Notes: generated by a model from the letters alone, not told the origin. A stretch of 64,000 nt of DNA from Pedosphaera sp. (GCA_025359965.1 JANYDC010000017.1:1-64000), one strand, 5' to 3'; positions 27,084 through 36,508 are shown, counted from the stretch's first letter. Numbers and translations are program-made.

Positions 27084-27566
27084 TATTGCACATTTGTTCA
27101 AAGCCTTCGGTTGTTGTTGAATGAGTCGGATTTCCATTGGGGGAGGAACAGGCTGAGCACTACGCAGGGAGGCTCCGGAGTTGTTTCGAAGCCATCGGGC
27201 ATGACGAAGCTCGTCCCCGCGAGCTACCGGGGGCGTTGACTCGGCAAAGCAGACCGAACGCTCGCCATCGCACAGCGGCGGAAGGATATGTCTGTCGTCC
27301 CTGGGACTCGATCCCCCCGCTACTAGTACCCAGCACTGAAGTGCTGGGCTATTTTCAGCCGAAACAGACCGGTCACATCCCAACGAACACCCCAATCGTC
27401 AGTCAACCGCCTCCCTCTCACGATGTCCCGTCCCGCCAGGGACGGCAGATCAATCCCATCCGGTCACTGCGGCGGATGGAAGCCATTTTGGAAACGTCAA
27501 AAAATGCGCCAGAATTAAACCAAATATAAGCTTGTCACTCGATAAACCAGCCTCTAAGACTTTTTG
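27084..27566. repeat. Non-coding stretch with REP-like hairpins
   Basis: 483 bases without a credible gene. It contains CCCAGCACT-GA-AGTGCTGGG (27329-27348) and CCGTCCC-GCCA-GGGACGG (27428-27445), both strong hairpins, and several CG-rich shorter palindromes. A 113-codon minus-strand frame here reads through these hairpins and looks like noise. Confidence 0.55.
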
Positions 27567-30326
27567 ATGAAAAAAAGGCCACCTGCAACAATCATGCACT
27601 GCACATCAAAAAAACAAAATCATTCCCAGCAGGACTGGCAAAACTTATCAATTCCTAGTTCATTTTGCCGATTTCTATCCACACTAACCTTGCTGGGCCT
27701 ATTATTAGGAGGGCATTCAGTGTCGTTGTTCGGGGCTACAGTGGTTACTTGGGGGGATAATGCTGAAGGCCAGTTAAGTATCCCGCCCGATTTGGCAACT
27801 CCGGTGGCTATTGTGGCGGGTAGTGGGCATACTGCGGCCCTGACACGCGACGGAACTGTCATCGCCTGGGGCCGCAATACGGAAGGACAAACGAACGCCC
27901 CCGCAGGCACGCTCGGCGTAACCGCAATTGCAGCGGGATGGTATCACACGGTGGCTTTAAAGAATGATGGCACAGTGGTGGCATGGGGGCTGAACAGTTA
28001 TGGCCAAACAACCATTCCAGCCGGCTTAGGCGGAGTAAAAGCCATTACCGCAGGTTTCGGTCATACTCTGGTGCTAAAAAACGATGGTACCCTTGTGGCA
28101 TGGGGGCGGAATGAACAAGGACAGGCGAGCATTCCTAGCGGCTTAATCGGAGTAACGGCAATTGCCGCAGGCTCTGATCATAACCTTGCATTGAAGAGCG
28201 ATGGCACGGTCGTGGCCTGGGGATTTAATGATTTTGGCCAGATCAACATCCCAGCAGGACTAAGCGGAGTGAGAGCCATTGCAGCCGGGTATTATCATTC
28301 CATGGCCCTGAAAAACGATGGCACCGTCGTGGTTTGGGGAGCAAATGATTTTGGCCAGTCGACCGTGCCAACAAATCTGAGCGGGGTCAGGGCCGTTGCT
28401 GCGGGCTACTCACATAGTGTGGCGTTGAAAAACGATGGGACCATTGTAGCGTGGGGGCGTAATGATGCCGGTCAATCGACGGTTCCCCCTGGCTTGACGG
28501 GAATTATCGCTGTCACTGCAGGCCGAGCCTGTGTTTTGGCATTGCCCAATGGCGGCTCCCGATTGGCCAAAGCAGTGCCACAAGTTGTCAACGGCTTTTT
28601 AGTAGGGGTTATCATCATCGACGGTGGCTATGGCTATACCAATACACCGCAAGTATCTTTCAGTGGAAGTAGTGGGACAGGAGCATTGGCCACAGCCACG
28701 GTTGTTGATGGTTCCGTAACAGCCATACAGGTCAATAACGCTGGTGGCGGTTACTTTACAGAACCCACAGTAGTCATCGCACCTCCTCCTTTCCCGCCCA
28801 GAGTGGCCACCGCCGTCGCCAAAATAGTTAACGGATTCCTCGTTTCCATTACCATCACCGATGGAGGCGCAGGATATACTAACAACCCTTCCGCCATCAT
28901 CTTTGGGGGCGGGGGCAGCGGCGCGAAAATCATAGCCTCCGTAACCGGTGGGGTTATCACTGATATCAAAGTCGTTGAGCCTGGAATTGGCTACGACCTT
29001 TCAACCAAGGTCGCGATTGCCGCACCGCAATTCACCGCCGCTTTGACAGTGGAGGTGATCAAATCAACTCAGACTGGCGGCTCCGTGGTGACTTGGGGAA
29101 ATCCTGATGGCGGCCTGCCCCCTGTCCCCACCAATGCCATTGGAGTGACCGCAATTGCCGCAGGGACTTTTCATAGCCTAGCCTTAAGGAGTAATGGCAC
29201 GGTGGTCGGTTGGGGATTAAACGACAACGGTCAGGCTACTGTTCCATCTGCTGCCAGCAATATCGTTGCTGTGGCCGCCGGCTATGACCACAGCGTAGGC
29301 CTCACAAGCGACGGAACGGTAATAAGCTGGGGCCTCAACCCCCAAGGACAGGCCCAGCCTCCCGTCGGACTGAGCAACGTTACAATGATTGCGGCGGCAA
29401 ACTACAACACTCTCGCACTCAGGAAGGATGGCACAGTTGTCGCATGGGGGAATAATAACTTCGGTCAGGTCGACGTCCCCACAAACCTTAACAATGTCAT
29501 TGCGGTGGCAGCGGGTTACTACCATTCCGTTGCCCTGAAAAGCGACGGCACCGTTGTGGTTTGGGGCAAGAACACTGAAGGACAGCGCAATGTACCCGCT
29601 GGCTTATCCGGTGTAATCGCCATCTCGGCTGGTGGTTCCCACACTCTGGCACTGAGGGTTGATGGGACGATCGTAGGTTGGGGTGACAACTCAGCTGGTC
29701 AAACCAACGTGCCATCGGACCTGCGCGGTGTGACGGCCATCGCAGCCGGAGGAAGTCACTCTGCGGCGTTAAAGAGCAACGGAACCGTGGTGACTTGGGG
29801 GTTGAACTCACCACCCCAACCAACTGTTCCATCAAACCTCCGTGGGGTGACAGCAATCTCAGCAGGCAATAATTACACACTAGCCCTGAGGCGCGACACC
29901 CCAAGAACCGCCACTGGCACGGCGCAGGTCGTTAACGGTTTTACGGTCGGGGTTAACCTTTTGGAATCTGGACTCGGCTATATTTCCGCACCAAAGGTTT
30001 TGCTTACCGGTGGCGGTGGAATCGGGGCCACGGCCATCGCCAACGTTGCGAACGGTTCCGTAAGCTCAATCACCATTTCCAATCCCGGGCACGATTACAC
30101 GTCGCTTCCCACAGTAAGTCTTTCGGCTCCCTCAGCAATTGGAATCAGCAGTGTTGGAGTCAGGCTCAATACTGTCTTCGGCAGCACTGTAGTTTTGGAA
30201 TCCTCCAACGACCTTAAAACCTGGACACCCACAAGTAGCCCTTTTGTGGCTCAAGGCGAGGGTCTATTGCAGGAGTTTAATATTAATTCAGTAGGGCAGT
30301 TTTTCCGGCTCGTCCAGGCATTCTGA
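27567..30326 (+). CDS. Large secreted RCC1-repeat protein
   Basis: 919 residues. A signal peptide lies at about 33-57 (FCRFLSTLTLLGLLLGGHSV). Two blocks of RCC1-type repeats follow (about 58-330 and 505-790), each unit of the form IAAGxxHxxALKxDGTVVAWGxNxxGQ, enough for one or more beta-propellers. Between and after them are beta repeats of the form VVNGFxVGVxIxxGGxGYTxxPxV. The C-terminus (LESSNDLKTWTPTSSP...FFRLV) matches a tail common on exported verrucomicrobial proteins. A TTG codon precedes the ATG; ATG is chosen. Function is unknown; propellers usually bind proteins or sugars. It stands alone after a repeat-rich gap. Confidence 0.85.
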   Translation: MKKRPPATIMHCTSKKQNHSQQDWQNLSIPSSFCRFLSTLTLLGLLLGGHSVSLFGATVVTWGDNAEGQLSIPPDLATPVAIVAGSGHTAALTRDGTVIAWGRNTEGQTNAPAGTLGVTAIAAGWYHTVALKNDGTVVAWGLNSYGQTTIPAGLGGVKAITAGFGHTLVLKNDGTLVAWGRNEQGQASIPSGLIGVTAIAAGSDHNLALKSDGTVVAWGFNDFGQINIPAGLSGVRAIAAGYYHSMALKNDGTVVVWGANDFGQSTVPTNLSGVRAVAAGYSHSVALKNDGTIVAWGRNDAGQSTVPPGLTGIIAVTAGRACVLALPNGGSRLAKAVPQVVNGFLVGVIIIDGGYGYTNTPQVSFSGSSGTGALATATVVDGSVTAIQVNNAGGGYFTEPTVVIAPPPFPPRVATAVAKIVNGFLVSITITDGGAGYTNNPSAIIFGGGGSGAKIIASVTGGVITDIKVVEPGIGYDLSTKVAIAAPQFTAALTVEVIKSTQTGGSVVTWGNPDGGLPPVPTNAIGVTAIAAGTFHSLALRSNGTVVGWGLNDNGQATVPSAASNIVAVAAGYDHSVGLTSDGTVISWGLNPQGQAQPPVGLSNVTMIAAANYNTLALRKDGTVVAWGNNNFGQVDVPTNLNNVIAVAAGYYHSVALKSDGTVVVWGKNTEGQRNVPAGLSGVIAISAGGSHTLALRVDGTIVGWGDNSAGQTNVPSDLRGVTAIAAGGSHSAALKSNGTVVTWGLNSPPQPTVPSNLRGVTAISAGNNYTLALRRDTPRTATGTAQVVNGFTVGVNLLESGLGYISAPKVLLTGGGGIGATAIANVANGSVSSITISNPGHDYTSLPTVSLSAPSAIGISSVGVRLNTVFGSTVVLESSNDLKTWTPTSSPFVAQGEGLLQEFNINSVGQFFRLVQAF

Positions 30327-30422
30327 CGCCGCTTCTTCATGCGGACCCGTGCCAATCCGATGGCGTAATGCTGTTGCGGGCTTGCGTTGACCCGTCTGCT
30401 CGTCCGGCTTAATCTGGCGGTC

Positions 30423-31256
30423 ATGGAGCTCCAGCCGACTCTCGAACGCGCGCCTTGGTGGCTGCGCGGGTCGGACCGTTTGGGGGCGTTGATCCTGCGC
30501 AGTGTGGTGATCATGCGGAACGTGGCTTCTTTTGCTTTGATCACCGTCGGGGTCACGCTGAGGAAATGGAGGCAATCCCGCGAGGCCATCCTGCCGGTCG
30601 TCCTTGGCGAAATTCATCGTTCCGGCATCCAACTCCTTCCCATGCTGACCTTTATGGCAGCGGCCCTTGGACTGGTTATCATTGGCCAGACGGTGAGCTT
30701 GCTGACCAAGGTCGGGGTGCAGGATATTGCGGGCATGGTGATGGTGACGGTGGTGGTGCGCGAGTTGGGACCTTTCATCACGGCGCTCCTGGTATTGACG
30801 CGGATCGGCACACAAACCGTTATTGAACTAAGCACGCGCCGGGCGATGGGCGAAGTCGAAGCTCTTGAGGCTCTGGGAATTGATCCCATTCATTATTTGG
30901 TGATGCCGAGGGTGATTGGCTTGTCAGTCTCCATTTTTGCGCTCACGGTATACTTCATCATTCTGGCACTGGTCTCAGGATTTCTTTTCACCATGGTGCA
31001 GGATGTGGCGCTGACTCCTTCTGATTATTTCACGCAAATCGCCCTGGCATTGCGCTGGGAGGATTTTATTCTGCTCACCCTAAAAACCTTCGCCTTTGGC
31101 ACCATTATCGCGACGGTTAGCTGCTATCAGGGGTTGGCCTTTCCCGTGCGGTTGGAGGATGTGCCGCGTGTCACCACCAGGGCGGTGGTGGTCAGTGTGG
31201 TCGCTTGTGTGCTGATCGACGCGGCGTTCATTGCCGCTTATCTCGTGCTGCCATGA
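30423..31256 (+). CDS. mlaE: MlaE-type ABC transporter permease
   Basis: Integral membrane permease for phospholipid transport between inner and outer membranes. About 277 residues with five to six membrane segments and the MlaE core MVTVVVRELGPFITALLVLTRIGTQTVIELSTRRAMGEVEALEALGIDP. The C-terminal CYQGLAFPVRLEDVPRVTTRAVV is also family-like. The frame can begin at a TTG at 30387; the ATG at 30423 is preferred, neither having a Shine-Dalgarno. First of a three-gene operon, with ATGA overlap to the ATPase. Confidence 0.92.
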   Translation: MELQPTLERAPWWLRGSDRLGALILRSVVIMRNVASFALITVGVTLRKWRQSREAILPVVLGEIHRSGIQLLPMLTFMAAALGLVIIGQTVSLLTKVGVQDIAGMVMVTVVVRELGPFITALLVLTRIGTQTVIELSTRRAMGEVEALEALGIDPIHYLVMPRVIGLSVSIFALTVYFIILALVSGFLFTMVQDVALTPSDYFTQIALALRWEDFILLTLKTFAFGTIIATVSCYQGLAFPVRLEDVPRVTTRAVVVSVVACVLIDAAFIAAYLVLP

Positions 31257-32023
31257 ACTCTACCCTTCCATCCGTCGCACTGGAAAATGTGACCGTCCAG
31301 AATACCGGACGCAATGGGGCTCAATTGTCGGGCGTGGATTGGACCATTGGCGGGGGGGAGTTTTGGATTGTGGCTGGGCGGCCAGGCGATGGAAAAAGCG
31401 ATCTCATTGCCACGGCTGCGGGCCTGCGCCGACCCACCGAGGGCAATGTGAGCCTGTTCGGAAAAGACCTTGCCGAAAGTAATGAGCAGGAACTGGCTGA
31501 AATGCGGAACAAGGTGGGTTTTGTGTTTGAAAATGGGGGCAGACTTTTTCGAGGGCTAACGGCGTTGGAGAACATTCTTCTGCCGTTGGTGTACAACAGG
31601 CAGCTACCGTTCCACGAATTGAAGGAAGTGGGGCTTGCCGCGCTGGAATCCGTTCAATTGAGCCATCTCGGACACCGTTTGGTGGAGCACATTGACCGCC
31701 CCTTGCACCAACGCATTGCCTTGGCTAGAGCTTTGGTGTTAAAGCCGGAGGTGCTCTTTCTGGACAATCCGCTCTTTACCCCCGATCGCCGGGAATTTGC
31801 CTGGTGGCGGCATTGGCTGGCCGAGGGCAAAGGCAATCTGGCCAAACCCGATGACAACCCAAATTCGATGGTTCTGGCCACCAGCGAGTTCCGGCAGGCC
31901 CACGAATTGGACGCGCGATTTGCTGTGATTGACTCTGAGGGCTGGCATTTGATTGGGAACCGTGATGAGTTAAAAAGCCATCCCAACCCCACCGCACGCG
32001 AACTGCTGATGGAAACCCCATGA
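31253..32023 (+). CDS. mlaF: MlaF-type ABC ATP-binding protein with degenerate motifs
   Basis: 256 residues. Walker A is GRPGDGKS (complete). The signature region reads HIDRPLHQRIALARALV, where LSGGQ would be expected. Walker B is EVLFLDNPL, with Asn where the catalytic Glu normally is. These changes suggest weak or no hydrolysis, or a partner that supplies activity. The fold is otherwise that of an ABC ATPase, and the position between MlaE and MlaD fixes its role in the lipid transporter. ATG overlaps the permease stop; an in-frame ATG 16 codons earlier lies inside mlaE. Confidence 0.88.
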   Translation: MNSTLPSVALENVTVQNTGRNGAQLSGVDWTIGGGEFWIVAGRPGDGKSDLIATAAGLRRPTEGNVSLFGKDLAESNEQELAEMRNKVGFVFENGGRLFRGLTALENILLPLVYNRQLPFHELKEVGLAALESVQLSHLGHRLVEHIDRPLHQRIALARALVLKPEVLFLDNPLFTPDRREFAWWRHWLAEGKGNLAKPDDNPNSMVLATSEFRQAHELDARFAVIDSEGWHLIGNRDELKSHPNPTARELLMETP

Positions 32024-32078
32024 AACAAACCTTATGTATGGAGTGCGGCACTCATCAAGTTTTAGCTAACCTCCCTAT

Positions 32079-33191
32079 ATGGCCGTACAAGATTTAACGC
32101 CCCAATTGCGAACGCGCTTGAACCGTGCAGAGCGCGCAGTGGGACTTTTTGCCTCGGTCGCGGTGGTGCTGCTGCTGGCGGCTTTTTGCTACTACCTTTA
32201 CCACACGGCCAAACGCAAAGCGTGGTTCGTCACCAAGCTTCCCTATCACACTTTCATTAATTCCGGCGCTGGTTTGAAGGTGGGTGACCCGGTCAAGCTG
32301 ATGGGCTTTGACGCCGGGAATATCACTGACATTACCGCGATGCCCCCCGGCAGTTCCGAAGGCCATGTCTACGTGGAGTTCGTGGTGCGTGATCCCTATT
32401 TTGGATACATTTGGAACGATTCAAAGGTCCGGGTCACGACTGGGGATTTTCTGGGCAAAAGAATTTTGGATCTGGTACCGGGGGGTACGTTTCAAACCAA
32501 TGATCTGCACGCGACTTATAAGACCAAAGGCAAGGAAGTTGTAGGCATGTGGAATGGCCTGCTTGGCACTAACGGAGCCTATCTCATGGGCACCCAATCA
32601 AAAGGGTACACTCTGGAGCCCATCGAATCCCCTGCGTTAACCGACCGGTTCGAAGCCATTGCCAACGACGTGCGCACCGCGCTACCAGGTATTCTCGGGC
32701 TCACCAACCAAATTGCCCTGACACTCTCCAATGCGAATGTCGCGATATTGAAGGCCAACACCCTTCTCGCTGAAGTCAGACCCATCCTGGGCGATGTCAA
32801 ATTGATCAGCTCGAACCTGACTAATCCCCACGGAAGCCTCGGCGAATGGATTCTGCCGACCGAAATCAACGGTCAACTCGCTTACACCCTGTGGGCGGCC
32901 GGCGAGACTCTGACCAACTCTACAGTGCTCGTCACCAATCTGGATGCCACGGTGGCCAAATTGTCGGTAAGCCTTGATGAAACCATCCGCAATCTTGCGT
33001 CTCTCACCAGTAATTTGAACGCGCAGGTGGGCATTAACACCAACATCCTTTCGCAGGTTTCCTCGGCTGTAGTGAGCGCCGATCAACTGATGCAGGGATT
33101 GCAGAAACACTGGCTCCTGCGCTCCGCGTTCAAGAAAAAGCCCACCAACGCCCCACCCTCATCCCCCAAACCTCCGCGTGGGGCGCGCTAG
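32079..33191 (+). CDS. mlaD: MlaD-like MCE-domain protein
   Basis: 370 residues: one N-terminal membrane anchor (VGLFASVAVVLLLAAFCYYLY, about 22-42), the MCE domain (FINSGAGLKVGDPVKLMGFDAGNITDI...RVTTGDFLGKRILDLVPGG) and a long helical C-terminus with many Asn/Thr/Leu, which in this family forms a tube or barrel. It binds lipid in the periplasm. The gap from mlaF (55 bases) contains a partial copy of the 19734 repeat family. Its TAG stop lies inside the CTAG that also forms the stop of the convergent gene. Confidence 0.9.
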   Translation: MAVQDLTPQLRTRLNRAERAVGLFASVAVVLLLAAFCYYLYHTAKRKAWFVTKLPYHTFINSGAGLKVGDPVKLMGFDAGNITDITAMPPGSSEGHVYVEFVVRDPYFGYIWNDSKVRVTTGDFLGKRILDLVPGGTFQTNDLHATYKTKGKEVVGMWNGLLGTNGAYLMGTQSKGYTLEPIESPALTDRFEAIANDVRTALPGILGLTNQIALTLSNANVAILKANTLLAEVRPILGDVKLISSNLTNPHGSLGEWILPTEINGQLAYTLWAAGETLTNSTVLVTNLDATVAKLSVSLDETIRNLASLTSNLNAQVGINTNILSQVSSAVVSADQLMQGLQKHWLLRSAFKKKPTNAPPSSPKPPRGAR

Positions 33192-35590
33192 TATAGGAGG
33201 TATTTCTGGCGGCGGCTCTTGAAGGAATCCAAGCCCGACTGCCAGGAAGCCTCGATGCTCTGCCAGCTCTCTCCGCTTTTGATTTTGGCCAAGGTGGCAG
33301 GATCAACGAGAAGCGTCCGCATTTTATCGACCTGTAGTTTATCGCCATACTTGCGTTGTAAGACGGTGGCCATGCCGACCCCAACCGCCAACGGACGCAA
33401 GGCGTTTATATCGGTGACCACGATTTGCACCCCGCTGCATTCGACGTTTTTATGAACACTGGCCTGGGGGGTAAACTGAAGGGGCAAGAATTGAACCCCT
33501 GGTAACTGAAGATTGTTGAGGTCACGGGCGAAGGCTAGGTCATCGATAAATGGCGCGCCCACTATTTGGAAGGGGGTATCGGTCCCTCGGCCTACTGATA
33601 CCGTGGTCATTTCCAGCAAGCCGATGCCGGGATACAGAAAGGCGCTTAACATCTGGCGCATGTTAGGCGAAGGATGGATCCACGGCAGACCGGTTTCGCC
33701 GAACGTTTGAGAACGCGCCCACCCCTCTACAGGCACAATTTCGAGTGGATTTTTCCAGCCATGTTCCGCGTGAAACATCCTGGCCAGTTCGCCCGTGGTC
33801 ATGCCGTGCCGGACAACTATGGGATGCCACGCCACGAAGCTGGTTTCACCAGCCAGCAAGGGCCCTTCGACAGCACTCCCGCCGATAGGATTGACCCGAT
33901 CCAGGACCATGAAGCGCAGGTTGGCTTTATTTGCAGCTTCCAGGCAAAGGCCAAGAGTGGAGATGTAGGTGTAAAAGCGGCAGCCGATGTCCTGAATATC
34001 GAAAACCAAAATATCAAGGCGACCTAACTGCTCTGGGGTCGGACTGCGTCGGGCTCCATAGAGGCTGTACACGGGCAGGCCTGTGTGTTGATCCACGCTA
34101 TCATCCACCTTTTCATCCACTTTTCCGCGGATGCCATGTTCCGGACTAAAAAGAGCCACCAGTTGAACCCCGTCGGCGGCTTTCAAGAGGTCGATGGTGG
34201 GATCACGTTCATGGTCGATACCCGTGTGATTGGTGATAAGCCCGACCCTCAAGCCTTTCAATTCCTTGAAATCATGACGTTTCAAAACATCAATCCCGTT
34301 CAGAGCTGAGCCACCCTTGGGCTCCGTTTTTTTCGCGGGTGGCAGCGGGGCCAAGGCTCCAGGAACATTGGTAAAATCAAAACCCGCCACCGCCTTTGCA
34401 GCAAGCGTGGCCAGCTCCGCGCGCAGTTGGATCACATTTCCAGCCTCGGTGGGATGATTTCGGTTGGAAAGCAGGATGAGAAAGGTGCGCGAAAATGGAT
34501 CAATCCAAATTGAGGTACCGGTCCACCCGCTGTGGCCATAGGAGCCGATGGGAAAAATACTCCCGCGCATCCCTGCGTAGGGCGAATCAATATCCCACCC
34601 CAGCCCGCGCCGCGCACGTACCGAGGGCCCAGTCTGCACAGTTGTCATCAAACGCACGGTGGCAGGCTCCAAGACACTCACAGGAGCAACCCCGCCCTCA
34701 GTGTGGTACATGGCGCGACCGTCATTGAGAAACATGCGGGCGAACTTGGCCAAATCTCCTGCTGTCGTGAACAGGCCGGCATGTCCCGCAACTCCGCCCA
34801 TCCGTCGCGAAGTCGGATCATGCACCACTCCGCGCAGGACTCCTTTCGCGGTGCGTTCGGTGGGTGCGATTCTCGGAATCCAGCTTGCAGGGGGATTAAA
34901 TCGGGTGGAAGTCATCCCCAGGGGAATAAACACCTCGCGTGCCGAAAACACCTCCAACGGGTCTCCACTCACCATGCGCACCAGTTCACCGAGCGCAATG
35001 AAATTGATATCGCTGTAACGGAAGGCCTCACCCGGTGGGGTGACCAGTTTTTCCTCACAGATCAAACGGTTCGCGGCACTGGCTCCCTCCCAAGCCGGGC
35101 TGAGGCTCAGGCCGGGGCGCAATCCCGAGGTGTGCGTCAGCAAATGCCGAATCGTGACGCCCTCCTTGCCGTTGCGCCCAAAGTCCGGCCAATACTTGGC
35201 CACCGGTTCATCCAGCTGCAATTGTCTGCGTTGGACGAGAATCATGATTGAGGGCGCGGTGGCAATGACTTTGGTCAGCGATGCGGCATCGAACACTGTG
35301 TCATCGGTCATCGGTTCCAGAGCGGGTTCGACTGATCGGTGCCCGTAAGAACGGACATAACTGGAGCCATTACGCTCAAGCCACAGCACGGCGCCCGGCA
35401 GAAGATTCGTTTCCATGGCCCGCACCACGGCCCCATCCATCGCTCGGAGTTGATCGGCCAAGAAAACCGGCGGAGCCTGGATATTGCGGGTTCCTTTGGA
35501 CGTGGGGCGGACGCATCCGGCCCCAATCAACACCCCGCAAAAACAAGCCAAAAGAAAAAGTGCGAGAAATCGGTTTTTGAGGTGCTCCAT
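33188..35590 (-). CDS. Fusion of beta-lactamase-fold hydrolase and NamZ exo-muramidase (DUF1343)
   Basis: 800 residues. N-terminal export signal (LALFLLACFCGVLIGAGC, possibly a lipoprotein although the lipobox is weak). Residues about 45-400 are a class C serine hydrolase: SxxK in DAASLTKVIA, YSD in FRYSDIN, and the GGVAGHAGLFTT stretch. Residues about 430-800 are DUF1343/NamZ (GLRVGLITNHTGIDHERDPT; ALFSPEHGIRG; DIQDIGCRFYTYISTLG; MVLDRVNPIGG), a family with exo-N-acetylmuramidase activity (GH171). The pair makes sense for cell-wall fragment recycling: stem-peptide or ester cleavage plus removal of MurNAc. Start: ATG 35590; the TTG two codons earlier is rejected. Confidence 0.9.
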   Translation of the reverse strand: MEHLKNRFLALFLLACFCGVLIGAGCVRPTSKGTRNIQAPPVFLADQLRAMDGAVVRAMETNLLPGAVLWLERNGSSYVRSYGHRSVEPALEPMTDDTVFDAASLTKVIATAPSIMILVQRRQLQLDEPVAKYWPDFGRNGKEGVTIRHLLTHTSGLRPGLSLSPAWEGASAANRLICEEKLVTPPGEAFRYSDINFIALGELVRMVSGDPLEVFSAREVFIPLGMTSTRFNPPASWIPRIAPTERTAKGVLRGVVHDPTSRRMGGVAGHAGLFTTAGDLAKFARMFLNDGRAMYHTEGGVAPVSVLEPATVRLMTTVQTGPSVRARRGLGWDIDSPYAGMRGSIFPIGSYGHSGWTGTSIWIDPFSRTFLILLSNRNHPTEAGNVIQLRAELATLAAKAVAGFDFTNVPGALAPLPPAKKTEPKGGSALNGIDVLKRHDFKELKGLRVGLITNHTGIDHERDPTIDLLKAADGVQLVALFSPEHGIRGKVDEKVDDSVDQHTGLPVYSLYGARRSPTPEQLGRLDILVFDIQDIGCRFYTYISTLGLCLEAANKANLRFMVLDRVNPIGGSAVEGPLLAGETSFVAWHPIVVRHGMTTGELARMFHAEHGWKNPLEIVPVEGWARSQTFGETGLPWIHPSPNMRQMLSAFLYPGIGLLEMTTVSVGRGTDTPFQIVGAPFIDDLAFARDLNNLQLPGVQFLPLQFTPQASVHKNVECSGVQIVVTDINALRPLAVGVGMATVLQRKYGDKLQVDKMRTLLVDPATLAKIKSGESWQSIEASWQSGLDSFKSRRQKYLLY

Positions 35591-35684
35591 TTTCAAATAA
35601 TTGCAGAAACCCCTTAAAATACGCGAAAAATATTTTTAGGGTCGGACACTCTGTGTCCTATGGCCCCCCGCAAGATGGTGCGGT

Positions 35685-35909
35685 ATGAAAAACAATTCGT
35701 TTGGTTTTGAACAACAGATGGAGATGAGTTTTGAACGCGCATGGGAACCATCTCCCAACCGTCCGCGCCGTCAAACCCGCCACCAACGTGCGGCATGGTG
35801 GTTTACTCAGATGCGCATGGCGGTCGAACGCGCGTGGGCACCCGAGCCTCCTGAGGCTCGCCCCGAGCAGACCTATATGGCTTTGCCGGGACGAAAGTCC
35901 TCCCACTGA
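35685..35909 (+). CDS. Short Trp/Arg-rich peptide, verrucomicrobial type
   Basis: 74 residues with an internal near-repeat: FERAWEPSP and VERAWAPEPP, joined by a basic QRAAWWFTQMRMA helix, ending RPEQTYMALP. I recall similar peptides (WWF.QMR..V.RA...P.P..RPEQ) from Verrucomicrobiota, which supports it as a real gene; the function is not known to me. It has a normal ATG and lies 142 bases ahead of the HU gene. Confidence 0.65.
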   Translation: MKNNSFGFEQQMEMSFERAWEPSPNRPRRQTRHQRAAWWFTQMRMAVERAWAPEPPEARPEQTYMALPGRKSSH

Positions 35910-35968
35910 AAGGGCCTCTGGCCAGACCAGAGGATTGGCGAATTGCCAAAATTCACATTTAACTTTCC

Positions 35969-35997
35969 TTGACCATTGTCGATAAGAGGTTTATGTG
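35969..35997 (+). promoter_or_regulatory. Candidate promoter of the HU-like gene
   Basis: TTGACC (35969-35974), 17-base spacer, TATGTG (35992-35997), ending 54 bases before the ATG. The -35 is good, the -10 partial. Confidence 0.4.
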
Positions 35998-36051
35998 GAT
36001 ATTGGTGTTTGCGCACCCCGTTGGTGACCAACAGTCAAATTAATCCCCCTT

Positions 36052-36402
36052 ATGACAAAGCGTGATTTGGTCGTGCGGATCAGCGAAGAAACGAACTTGG
36101 TTCAACAAGACGTTCTGGCTGTGGTTCAAAAAACTCTTGATTACATTGCGGAGGCCCTTGCAAGCGGCCGCAAAGTCGAGTTGCGAAATTTTGGAGTTTT
36201 CGAAGTTAAAGTCCGGAAAGCCCGAGTGGGTCGAAACCCGAATTCCCCTGAGGCCGATGTGCCCATCCCTCCCCGAGCTGTGGTTAAGTTCAAGCCCGGC
36301 AAGGAGATGCGCGAATCGGTGATCAGACTAACTCCCGAGCAAGCCGCTCGCGCCGCCGCCGAACAGGCTGCTGCCGAAGTCGGTGCTGCCAAGGACCATT
36401 AG
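36052..36402 (+). CDS. HU/IHF-family DNA-binding protein
   Basis: 116 residues. The HU fold is clear: MTKRDLVVRISEETNLVQQDV, VELRNFGVFEVKVRKARVGRNPNSPE (DNA-binding arm) and AVVKFKPGKEMRESV. The last 20 residues are an Ala/Gln-rich extension beyond normal HU length (about 90). It should bend or compact DNA. An own promoter precedes it and a strong hairpin follows, so it is probably monocistronic. Confidence 0.95.
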   Translation: MTKRDLVVRISEETNLVQQDVLAVVQKTLDYIAEALASGRKVELRNFGVFEVKVRKARVGRNPNSPEADVPIPPRAVVKFKPGKEMRESVIRLTPEQAARAAAEQAAAEVGAAKDH

Positions 36403-36462
36403 AGGCGGCAACGGCTCTTTTGAGCCGCCGAATTTCGATATTGCCGTGCCCATTTGAGTGCT

Positions 36463-36508
36463 GCGGCTAGGCTCCCGCGAGGGACAAGCCTAGCCGCGCT
36501 TCATTTTT
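36463..36508 (+). terminator. Hairpin terminator after the HU-like gene
   Basis: GCGGCTAGGCT (36463-36473) pairs with AGCCTAGCCGC (36487-36497), an 11-bp perfect stem, followed by a TTCATTTTT tract. A smaller hairpin, CGGCTC-TTTT-GAGCCG, precedes it at 36412-36427. Confidence 0.6.

Noticed and set aside
27054-27395. A 113-codon minus-strand frame
   Set aside because: It crosses REP-like hairpins and the end of the DinB-like gene, has no start signal and no motif.
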